Shown piece by piece: positions 1 to 7,774 of a stretch of DNA of 64,000 nt (positions are counted from its first letter, which is position 1; each line of letters begins with the position of its first letter). The position numbers and the translations under genes are program-made. Origin of the DNA: Thermophilibacter gallinarum (GTDB taxonomy: Bacteria; Actinomycetota; Coriobacteriia; Coriobacteriales; Atopobiaceae). The stretch spans positions 1-64,000 of the forward strand of contig NZ_JADCJZ010000003.1 in the NCBI RefSeq assembly GCF_014982725.1. Reading direction: 5' to 3'. Below the pieces are notes generated by a model that saw nothing but the letters and a program-made list of their open reading frames with translations, did not search any database and was not told the origin of the DNA.

Positions 1-1
1 C

Positions 2-955
2 TACTACTACGACGCCAGGGGCGAGATGGTGCGCGGCTGGCTCGACCTCGACGGCAAGCGCTACCGCCTCGACATCGACGACGGCCACCTCTGGACCGGC
101 TGGTACACGGTTGACGGCCTGTGGTACTACGGGCGCGAGGACGGCTCCATCCTCACGGGCAGCGGTTGGGTGAGCGTTGATGGCCGCACGTTCTACCTTG
201 ACCCAGGTACCGGGGCAGCGCATCGCGGCTGGCTCGACCTCGACGGCAAGCGCTACCGCCTCGACATCGACGACGGCCACCTCTGGACCGGCTGGTACAC
301 GGTTGACGGCCTGTGGTACTACGGGTGCGAGGACGGCTCAATAATCTTCGGTTGGCTCGATCTTGGTGACAGGAGGTTCCGACTTGATCGAGATCGTGGT
401 TTTCTGTGGATTGGGTGGTTTGATGTTGATGGATCATGGTATTACTCCGGATCGGATGGTGCAATCTATAGAGGTAGACACGTCATTGATGGTGTCACCT
501 ACGATTTTGGTGAAGATGGGAAGGTAACGATACCGCCGGGTATGGCCCAGATGGCTTCGAAGGCTCAAAGGTATGGTAGCGGCACAAACTATCTCGTGAT
601 GATAGACACGAGCAACAACTATCTTGGCGTGTTTACATGGAATGGAAGCGCGTGGACGCTCTCCAAGTATTGGCGCTGCTCTTCAGGGGCTCCTTCTTCG
701 CCAACGGTGACGGGTCAATATGTTGTTGGAGCAAAAGGGTATTCATTTGGGCATGGTTATACCTGCTATTATTACACACAGTTTTTCGGTGACTACCTCA
801 TTCATTCTATAAAGTATTACCCGGGCACCTTCAATGTGATGGACGGAAGGCTGGGGATGAATATCTCGCTTGGCTGCGTCCGGCTTTCCCTTGACCATGC
901 AAAGTGGATCTATGACAATATTCCGAGAGGCACTACGGTTGTCACCTATAGATAA
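2..955 (+). CDS. L,D-transpeptidase (YkuD) with N-terminal wall-binding repeats, 5' partial
   Basis: The reading frame is open to the left edge, so the true start lies outside the window; the ATG at 26 is internal. The visible N-terminal half consists of tandem aromatic repeats (GW, WYY, DLDGKRY patterns) like choline/glucan-type cell-wall-binding repeats. The last ~125 residues are a YkuD-type L,D-transpeptidase domain ending in SLGCVRL, the catalytic-cysteine motif. The usual His of S-H-G-C is Leu here. Such enzymes make 3-3 peptidoglycan crosslinks or attach proteins to the wall, using a D-Ala-sensitive tetrapeptide donor outside the cell. Base composition changes inside the gene: the repeats are very GC-rich, while the region after about 340, including the catalytic domain, is much more AT-rich. 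The transpeptidase call is strong; the repeat ligand is unknown. Confidence 0.85.
   Translation, partial: YYYDARGEMVRGWLDLDGKRYRLDIDDGHLWTGWYTVDGLWYYGREDGSILTGSGWVSVDGRTFYLDPGTGAAHRGWLDLDGKRYRLDIDDGHLWTGWYTVDGLWYYGCEDGSIIFGWLDLGDRRFRLDRDRGFLWIGWFDVDGSWYYSGSDGAIYRGRHVIDGVTYDFGEDGKVTIPPGMAQMASKAQRYGSGTNYLVMIDTSNNYLGVFTWNGSAWTLSKYWRCSSGAPSSPTVTGQYVVGAKGYSFGHGYTCYYYTQFFGDYLIHSIKYYPGTFNVMDGRLGMNISLGCVRLSLDHAKWIYDNIPRGTTVVTYR
32..339 (+). repeat. Near-perfect 116-bp intragenic direct repeat
   Basis: Positions 32-147 and 224-339 are identical except for one base (C134 against T326). The repeats encode the same wall-binding module twice, offset by 192 bp. Near-identity at DNA level implies recent duplication or ongoing homogenisation, so copy number may vary between strains. 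Confidence 0.95.
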
Positions 956-1017
956 GTGCTTCTCTCTTGTCGTTTTCCAGACTTCTAATGGGGCTGCCGA
1001 AGCTTGCGGTGGCCTCC

Positions 1018-1075
1018 TTTTTGGCTGTCATCATTAATATAGGGTGTTGAGTTGGTTTCAAGATGAAAGTTTATT
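1018..1075 (+). promoter_or_regulatory. Intergenic gap before the pyruvyl transferase gene: T-run and weak promoter candidate
   Basis: The gap 956-1117 contains a GC-rich imperfect hairpin followed by five T (1018-1022), a possible terminator for the upstream gene. Further on is a possible promoter, TTGAGT at 1047-1052 and TTTATT at 1070-1075 with a 17-nt spacer. Both calls are tentative. Confidence 0.3.
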
Positions 1076-1117
1076 TCAGTTATCTGGCGAGCGACCTCTT
1101 ATGAACCGGGGTGAGAT

Positions 1118-2287
1118 ATGACACGATTTGCGCTGTACAGCTACTCAACGGAAAACATCGGCGACGAGGTCCAGAGCATTGCTGCGCGCAGGTTTCTTCC
1201 GCAGGTTGATGCCTATATCGACAGGGACCGGATTGGGGAGTGGGCATCTCCGTTTGGGGACGAGGCGGTAAAGCTGCTCGCCAATGGATGGTATATGAGA
1301 GACCCGTTCGCATGGCCGCCTCGCGACCCATCGATTAATCCGCTTCTGATTTCAATATATATAGAAAAGAGCGGCGTTGGCCCGAACCTTGTGAAGCCGT
1401 CGGAGGTTTTTCTCGCAGATGGCAGCCGCTCGTACCTCAAAACCTATGGACCGGTCGGTGCTCGAGATTTGAGCACTCTCAAGTTCCTAAAGAGCGAAGG
1501 AATTGATGCCTATTTCTCCGGCTGCCTGACCCTGACGTTGAAGAGGGATAATCGGCTCGAGAGGCAAGACTACGTGCTCGCGGTCGACGTTCCCGACTCT
1601 CTGTACCAAGCGATGGTTTCAAGAACCGACCGTCCAGTGATACGCGTCTCACCATTTGGGGACTTCTCGCTCTCGGGTGCTGGTCGAATGAGCGTGGCCG
1701 AGCTGTTCCTGGGTGCCTATCAGTCTGCGCACGCCGTGGTCACCACCCGCCTGCACGCGCTTCTACCGTGTCTTGCCTTCGAAACCCCCGTGCTCCTTAT
1801 TGAAGAGTCTGGGAAATACGACGAGGAGCGGTATTCGGGGCTGGATGTCTTGGCATCGCGAGCCAGCGTTGAAGAATTCATGGACTCCAACCTTAGTTTT
1901 GACTTGGATGATCCTCCGAGCAACCCTGACGACTACTGGGCACTTCGGCGTGATCTTATCGATAGATGCCGAGACTTTACTGGCTACGATAGGGGCGAAT
2001 CGCCGGTCTCAAAGTCAGTTGCCGCATTGGTGCAAGACGGTAGCCTCCTCAGCGCCTTCTTTGATAGCTTTCATAAGCGTCATCTTGCCATGCTTGCAGG
2101 ATGGGAGGTCGAGAGGCTCCAGACGCAGGTTGATCAGCTTGCTGCGGAGCTACAGTCCTCCAAGGAGGAACTCGACGTTCTTGTCAAAGAGCGTGACCAT
2201 TTGGAGAGGAATTACAATCAGGTCAAAACCACGAGCCTCTACTGGCTCATCAGGGGCGTTCGCAGGCGAATCTTAGAACGTTTTTGA
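1118..2287 (+). CDS. Polysaccharide pyruvyl transferase family protein
   Basis: 389 residues. The N-terminus (SYSTENIGDEVQSIAARRFL) has the N-x-GD motif near the start that is typical of the polysaccharide pyruvyl transferase superfamily. A middle TTRLHALLP segment matches the family's conserved R-x-H-x3 stretch. These enzymes add ketal pyruvate from phosphoenolpyruvate to sugars of wall polymers or exopolysaccharides, giving negative charge. The C-terminal ~60 residues form a charged coiled coil followed by a basic tail, seen on other glycopolymer enzymes and possibly used for assembly at the membrane. The start is ATG with GGGGTGAG upstream. It lies 32 bp before a glycosyltransferase on the same strand, so the two are probably co-transcribed. 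Family assignment is good; the acceptor sugar is unknown, and some family members are not true pyruvyl transferases. Confidence 0.75.
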   Translation: MTRFALYSYSTENIGDEVQSIAARRFLPQVDAYIDRDRIGEWASPFGDEAVKLLANGWYMRDPFAWPPRDPSINPLLISIYIEKSGVGPNLVKPSEVFLADGSRSYLKTYGPVGARDLSTLKFLKSEGIDAYFSGCLTLTLKRDNRLERQDYVLAVDVPDSLYQAMVSRTDRPVIRVSPFGDFSLSGAGRMSVAELFLGAYQSAHAVVTTRLHALLPCLAFETPVLLIEESGKYDEERYSGLDVLASRASVEEFMDSNLSFDLDDPPSNPDDYWALRRDLIDRCRDFTGYDRGESPVSKSVAALVQDGSLLSAFFDSFHKRHLAMLAGWEVERLQTQVDQLAAELQSSKEELDVLVKERDHLERNYNQVKTTSLYWLIRGVRRRILERF

Positions 2288-2319
2288 CTTCCGGTTGGAG
2301 ATGCGCCTAAGGAGGGGCC

Positions 2320-4521
2320 GTGACACAGCAACAGGAGTCAAGCATCACCATCGTGGTGGTTGCACATGACGAGGGCCTTGCCTCATTCAAGACCTGGGTT
2401 TCCCTGGAGTGCGCGTTTGACTGCCTAAAGGGCTCCCTGCACTTTTGGGACGTTTTCGTTGTTGCCCACCAATGCGATGAGACAACGCTGCGAGGTCTGA
2501 GGATTTTTACGGACAAGGGTGCGATTCTGTGCGAATGTGACAGGTTCTCCCTTGGTGCTACGCTGAACAAGGTGATAGACGGCTCCAAAAGCGACTACAT
2601 CGGATTGTTGCGTGCCTCTGACCTCATTACCTCAAACACGATCTCCGATGTGCTTGATTTGGAGGATGATGGGCGAAGTGTCATCTGGCACCCGGAGGCG
2701 GTTGTCGAGTTTGGCACAGACGTTTGGAAGCATTTGATTTGGCTCCAACCTGAAGTGGGGAACATCGTCGAGGACCGCTTGGTTGCCCTCAGGAGAAATC
2801 CTTGGCCCGGCCCCATGTTTGGAAAGAGGAACGTCTTCCGATTGATTCGTTTTGTTGAAGATGTGGACTACCTTGGGTATGTGCACCATGCCTTTGTTGC
2901 CGACAGCTTGGCTAAGGGTATTTGTCACGAGGCCGTTAGCGAAACGGCGGCCTTTCACCGCATCCTGAAAGACGAAGACTACTGCTACCATTACCCCTCA
3001 TCTGCTGTCTGCCCTCGTAATGGGTTGATGGATTACTGGGCGACGCCTCTCAACAACCCCGCCGATGCATTCGAGGGGCTGTATTCTCAAGGCGCTCCCG
3101 CCAATGCTGTGGCGGACGCAAGTGGCCCATCCCTTGTGAAAAGAGTTGGCCTTAGGATAGGATGGAAGCTCAGAGAGCTGTTGTTTGACGGGGGCGACCG
3201 ATCATCCGATATCCGGCGGGAGTCATCGGCATCTTCTCGGCTGCCCGGCTGGCTGATTAATGCTTGGAAAGCCATGAATGCCGTAGATAACCATCTTTGG
3301 CCCACCGAGGATGCTGTCTATGCTGCGGATGTTTTGCTTCATGCTCCTACATATCTGGATTTGATGTTCGCGGAGGCCTTTCATAGGTTGGCTGGTGGTG
3401 TGGCGGCCAATCTAGACTTGTTGTTCTTTACGTATGACCCTCTGGGAGCGGGTGGCACTGAAAAGGTGTTGGCGAGATACGCGACTGCGCTGCACGTGCT
3501 TCACCCATCGTGGAGGCTTGCCGTCATGCGATCAAAGCCGGAATCGTTTCCCTATAGTGTTCCGGGAGACTGCGCCTTTGTCGACTTCTTTGGCGTCAGC
3601 GATGGGATGGATGAGCAGGAGCGCCTCCTGCTCATGGATCGGCTCATTGCGTACTTGAGCCCAGGCAGGCTTTTCTGTTTCTTTGCCGGTTGGGCCCTCG
3701 GTGATTTTTCCTATAGATGGGTGCGGTCGCGGATTGAGTACCTTCTCCATAAGAGTATCAAAGTTTATCCTGCGCTGTTCATGAACGAGGCGGTGCCGGC
3801 GTCCGAGAGAGGAAGGCTGCTCAATCTCGCGGACCCATTTCTGAGGGAAATTGAACCAGTGATAACCCGTATCGTCACCGACAATAAGATGATACGCCAG
3901 CAAGCTCTCAGCTTGAACCCCTTTACGCCCTCTCAGATCGTTGTGCACTATCAACCGGCGGACGAGGGGGACTGCCATGCCATCAGTGGGGAGAGGTCCG
4001 ATGGGCGGCTGCGTGTACTCTGGGCAAGTCGCCTTGCGCCTCAAAAGCGTCCGGATATTGTCCGACAAATTGGTCTGGCCTTGGATGGTCGTGATGACCA
4101 GGCGATCTCCATATCCGTGTTTGGCAGGGAACAGGGGATTTCGAGTTCCATCTTCGCTGATGTCAAATCTGTGCGGTATGAGAGGCCGTTCGCGGGATTT
4201 AACGACCTGCCTGTAGACGAGTTTGACGTCTTTCTCTATACCGCCGACACGGACGGCTTGCCAAATATTTTGCTTGAGGCCGTCCGTGCCGGGCTCCCAA
4301 TTGTTGCGAGCAACGATGGTGGGGTCGGGGAGTTCATAGTGGATGGCATCACTGGTGCCCTTGTGGAGATCGAGGATATTGACGGATACGTCCGAGCGCT
4401 TGAGTTTGTTCGCGATAATCCACAAAAGGCATCCGAATGGGTTACAAATGCGCGATGCATGGTGGCAACACGTCACTCGATGCAATTGTTTTTGGACAAT
4501 GTGAGGGCCGACATCAGCTAA
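2320..4521 (+). CDS. Two-domain glycosyltransferase (degenerate GT2-like + GT4)
   Basis: 733 residues from a GTG start with a strong AAGGAGGGG site just before it. Residues ~5-230 resemble a GT-A (family 2) domain, but the expected DxD is replaced by RASDL, so this half may be inactive or act only as a scaffold. From ~365 a GT-B family 4 domain begins (TYDPLGAGGTEKVLARYA, glycine-rich donor loop). It includes WASRLAPQKRPDI near 563 and ends with DGLPNILLEAVRAGLPIVAS near 643, matching the conserved E-x7-E donor-binding segment. It probably transfers a sugar during assembly of the surface polymer encoded here. Its neighbours are the pyruvyl transferase-like gene (32 bp upstream) and a three-domain glycosyltransferase (112 bp downstream). 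Donor and acceptor cannot be read from sequence. Confidence 0.8.
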   Translation: MTQQQESSITIVVVAHDEGLASFKTWVSLECAFDCLKGSLHFWDVFVVAHQCDETTLRGLRIFTDKGAILCECDRFSLGATLNKVIDGSKSDYIGLLRASDLITSNTISDVLDLEDDGRSVIWHPEAVVEFGTDVWKHLIWLQPEVGNIVEDRLVALRRNPWPGPMFGKRNVFRLIRFVEDVDYLGYVHHAFVADSLAKGICHEAVSETAAFHRILKDEDYCYHYPSSAVCPRNGLMDYWATPLNNPADAFEGLYSQGAPANAVADASGPSLVKRVGLRIGWKLRELLFDGGDRSSDIRRESSASSRLPGWLINAWKAMNAVDNHLWPTEDAVYAADVLLHAPTYLDLMFAEAFHRLAGGVAANLDLLFFTYDPLGAGGTEKVLARYATALHVLHPSWRLAVMRSKPESFPYSVPGDCAFVDFFGVSDGMDEQERLLLMDRLIAYLSPGRLFCFFAGWALGDFSYRWVRSRIEYLLHKSIKVYPALFMNEAVPASERGRLLNLADPFLREIEPVITRIVTDNKMIRQQALSLNPFTPSQIVVHYQPADEGDCHAISGERSDGRLRVLWASRLAPQKRPDIVRQIGLALDGRDDQAISISVFGREQGISSSIFADVKSVRYERPFAGFNDLPVDEFDVFLYTADTDGLPNILLEAVRAGLPIVASNDGGVGEFIVDGITGALVEIEDIDGYVRALEFVRDNPQKASEWVTNARCMVATRHSMQLFLDNVRADIS

Positions 4522-4633
4522 GCGGGGGGGGACGGGCGGGTGCGTCAACGTATCTGCAAGCCGCATATATCCAGCTTTCGAGAATTAGATAGAATCAGTC
4601 CTATTACGTACGTCAAATTGTATTGGAGTCTCG

Positions 4634-7600
4634 ATGCCCCGATTCTCAGTATGCGTCTCATCGTATAACGACGCGGAGTATCTCCCCCTCTGCATCAAAA
4701 GTGTGACCGAGCAGTTGTTCTCTGATTTCGAGCTTATCATCGTGAACGATGGAAGCGAAGATGACTCGGGCACGGTGCTGCAGGCCTTTGCCAATGTTGA
4801 CAGCCGGATTGTGCCCATAAACAAAGAGGTCAACCAGGGAGTCCATCGCGGACGTATGGATGCGGTGGCCGCTGCAACTGGTGACTATATTCTGTTTCTT
4901 GACTCGGACGACTGTCTTGCCCCTGGGACTCTCGAGGCGCTTGACTCCGTGCTAACTCGTACCAATGCAGATTACCTTCATTTTGGAATGAGGGTAATCC
5001 CCGGCGCTTCGATTGATGTGCAAACCGCCAACTCCCTTGCCCGACAGGCGAACGCCAATCCCGGCGGGTTAAGTGCTCTTGACGTCATGAGGGCATCTTA
5101 CCTTACCTTTGACTGCGATTGGCGTGTGACGCAAAGGGTTTTCTCGGCCTCGTTAGCAAAGAGGGCCTTCTCCCTGATGGAAGGAGATGGTTTTGGGGTT
5201 GGAGAAGATGCCTATGAGAACTTCGTTCTCTGCGCGCTGGCCTCGAGAATCCGATATGCAAATACCATTATTGGCTATGAGTACTATCTCAGTAGGGGGG
5301 GCACCGGCTTCAAGGACCTAGACGCATCGTCTTGGCGCGCAAACATGAAGGCCTACATGGCATGCAGCGATGCCGCCATGAGATTTGCGGGGGACGATCG
5401 CAATCTCCTCGAATATGCTGCGTCTCTCAGAAAGAAGCTGATAGAGAGCGGCATGAACGATTGGAACGAGCGCCTGTGTGTAGATGAGCGCGCACGCATG
5501 CTGTCGCATGCAATCGATTTGTGCGGCAACGAGATCGTAGCCACGCACCTTATGCGCTTTGCCCGTGATGAGGCATATGCCGCATTGATGCATGACGAGA
5601 TGTTTGACGATGAGAGCTCATACTACGCGCTGTATGAGCAGGCAAAGGGCCTTGCCGGCAACCTTGGCGTCAACTCCAAAGATTTTCTCTGCTATTACGT
5701 TAAGGCAAAGAGCCATATCGAGGATCTGAGGCGGCGCGCGACGGTCGCGTCTTACTCGGGCAGCGATATTCGCATCTTTGTCTCCACACATAAGAATGTG
5801 AATGCATTTGATAGCGTTATTCTCCAGCCCGTGCAGGTTGGATGTGCGCTCAGGAACGACCGGTTCTCATGGGCTCTGCACGACGACGAGGGATCCAACA
5901 TCTCTCAGCTCAATGCAATGTACTGCGAGCTGACCACCCAGTACTGGGCATGGAAAAACACTGTCTCCACCTACGTTGGCTTCTGCCACTATCGTCGGTA
6001 CTTTGACTTCAACCCGGAGTGGCATAAAGAAAACGAGTTTGGTGAGATCATCGATGGAAGCATTGACGAAGCCTCTCAAGTTAAATATCTGCTCGATGAC
6101 ATGACAATCGCCGATACTGTCCGATCATTTGATGTGATTGCCACCCCATCGATTGATGTCTGTAAATTCATGGGACCGGGGGCCACCATTCGCTCCCATT
6201 ACGCTGCTGCCCCTCACCTCCACGTGGAGGACTTGGATCGCGTGATGGATATTGTCATCGAGAGAGATGCTTCATATAAGGAGGACGTGAAAACCCTGCT
6301 GTGCGGTCATAAGGCGCGCTTCTGCAATATGTTTATCATGCGCCGAGACATCTTCGACGAGTACTGCTCCTGGATGTTTCCCATTCTTGAAGAGTTCTGC
6401 CGCAGGACAGACATGTCACGCTATAGCAAGGAGGGGCTACGCACGCCTGGGCACCTCTCAGAGAGACTCCTGAACATCTTTCTGCTGCATAACGAACGGC
6501 TGGGAAGAAGCTGGAGGATTGGAGAGCTCCAATGTGTCCACTTTGAGCATCCTGAGTATCAGCCCGATCTTGAGATACCTATCAAGTTGGATGACGCCAG
6601 GCCCGTGATACCGATCGTATTTGCAGCGGACAACAACTATGTTCCCATGCTTGCAACAACGGTGTATTCCGCCATGGCAAACGCGTCTCGCGCATACCGC
6701 TACGATGTCGTCGTTCTCCATCGCGATATTAGCTGGGAGAATAGGGACCTGATGTCCGGATGGCTTGGCAAGCTTGATGGGGTGTCAGTCAGGTTTCACA
6801 ATGTGGGAAACATCATCGGCAAGTACAAGTTGACCACTAGCAACGCACACATCAGCGTGGAGACCTACTATCGGTTCCTCGTTCAAGAGCTGCTCCCGTT
6901 CTATGACAAGGTGATATATCTCGATTCAGATTTGATAGTTAAGGGAGATATCTCCGAGCTCTTCTCCGTAGAGCTTGGGGACAACCTTCTCGCCGCGGTC
7001 CCCGACATCGATTTTGCGGGTAACGTCAACATGAAGGATGGCAAGAGGGTCCGCTATGCCAGAGAGGTCCTTCACCTCGAGGACCCGTTCGCCTATTTCC
7101 AAGCTGGCGTCCTCCTCCTAAACACGCGTGCGATGCGCGACGCTCATCCTATGACTCAGTGGCTCGAGTACGCGTCTGACGATAAGCTGATATATAACGA
7201 CCAAGATGTCCTCAACGCCCACTGTGAGGGGAGAGTCGTATTCCTCGACTTCGAATGGAATGTGATGATTGACTGTGCCGAGAGAATCGGAGCTGTTTTT
7301 TCGTTTGCACCAGGAGAGATGTATGACGCCTTCCTGAGATCTCGCTCTCAGGAAAAGATTGTTCACTATGCCGGTTTTGAGAAGCCGTGGAATACCCCTG
7401 ACTGCGACCGTGCGGAACTCTATTGGAGCTATGCGCGCAGGACGCCGTTCTATGAGTCGTTGCTCGCGCGTTTTGTCGGGATGGCCAAGTCCGATACGAG
7501 TGATCCCATTCAGCATGAGCGAGCAATTTCGCAAGAAAACGCTGTCAGGTGGATTGCCGATTCTATTTTACCCCTCGGCTCAAATCGTCGTGAGGCTGTA

Positions 7601-7636
7601 AAGGCATTTGTGAGGGGAATCAGGGGTAGGAAGTAG
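4634..7636 (+). CDS. Three-domain glycosyltransferase: GT2 - DUF4422 - GT8
   Basis: 1000 residues. Residues ~4-230 are a family 2 GT-A domain (FSVCVSSYNDAEYL, IIVNDGSEDDS, FLDSDD near 90). Residues ~376-630 match DUF4422 (IFVSTHK, LQPVQVG, YCELTTQYWAWKN, GFCHYRRYFDF). Residues ~655-950 are a family 8 retaining glycosyltransferase (FAADNNYVPML, IYLDSDLIVKGD with DxD near 763, GVLLLNT, YNDQDVLN). Three potential catalytic modules on one cytoplasmic chain suggest successive addition of sugars to a lipid-linked acceptor. The DUF4422-GT8 part is paralogous along its full length to the protein at 12468-14342. The gene ends in front of a symmetrical terminator facing the convergent YfhO gene. DUF4422 has no firmly assigned reaction that I know of, though it occurs in capsule loci. 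Confidence 0.88.
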   Translation: MPRFSVCVSSYNDAEYLPLCIKSVTEQLFSDFELIIVNDGSEDDSGTVLQAFANVDSRIVPINKEVNQGVHRGRMDAVAAATGDYILFLDSDDCLAPGTLEALDSVLTRTNADYLHFGMRVIPGASIDVQTANSLARQANANPGGLSALDVMRASYLTFDCDWRVTQRVFSASLAKRAFSLMEGDGFGVGEDAYENFVLCALASRIRYANTIIGYEYYLSRGGTGFKDLDASSWRANMKAYMACSDAAMRFAGDDRNLLEYAASLRKKLIESGMNDWNERLCVDERARMLSHAIDLCGNEIVATHLMRFARDEAYAALMHDEMFDDESSYYALYEQAKGLAGNLGVNSKDFLCYYVKAKSHIEDLRRRATVASYSGSDIRIFVSTHKNVNAFDSVILQPVQVGCALRNDRFSWALHDDEGSNISQLNAMYCELTTQYWAWKNTVSTYVGFCHYRRYFDFNPEWHKENEFGEIIDGSIDEASQVKYLLDDMTIADTVRSFDVIATPSIDVCKFMGPGATIRSHYAAAPHLHVEDLDRVMDIVIERDASYKEDVKTLLCGHKARFCNMFIMRRDIFDEYCSWMFPILEEFCRRTDMSRYSKEGLRTPGHLSERLLNIFLLHNERLGRSWRIGELQCVHFEHPEYQPDLEIPIKLDDARPVIPIVFAADNNYVPMLATTVYSAMANASRAYRYDVVVLHRDISWENRDLMSGWLGKLDGVSVRFHNVGNIIGKYKLTTSNAHISVETYYRFLVQELLPFYDKVIYLDSDLIVKGDISELFSVELGDNLLAAVPDIDFAGNVNMKDGKRVRYAREVLHLEDPFAYFQAGVLLLNTRAMRDAHPMTQWLEYASDDKLIYNDQDVLNAHCEGRVVFLDFEWNVMIDCAERIGAVFSFAPGEMYDAFLRSRSQEKIVHYAGFEKPWNTPDCDRAELYWSYARRTPFYESLLARFVGMAKSDTSDPIQHERAISQENAVRWIADSILPLGSNRREAVKAFVRGIRGRK

Positions 7637-7673
7637 CTCGGTTTGATAACAGCATATGTGAATTATGCAAACA

Positions 7674-7716
7674 CCCCTGTTGGCATTGCCGTTTTGATGG
7701 GCGTCGCCAACAGGGG
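7674..7716. terminator. Bidirectional terminator hairpin between convergent genes
   Basis: CCCCTGTTGGC (7674-7684) pairs perfectly with GCCAACAGGGG (7706-7716) across a 21-nt loop, with short T-runs on the outer side of each strand. It separates the rightward glycosyltransferase gene from the leftward YfhO gene and can serve both. Confidence 0.75.
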
Positions 7717-7774
7717 TTTATAGTGCTTGTTCTGACATAAGGAGGACTAAAGAGAGGCGGATTGTCCGTCTCGT

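Noticed and set aside
26-955. ATG at 26 as the true start of the first gene
   Set aside because: The codons before it in the same frame continue the aromatic repeat pattern (YYYDARGE) to the window edge, so the gene starts upstream.
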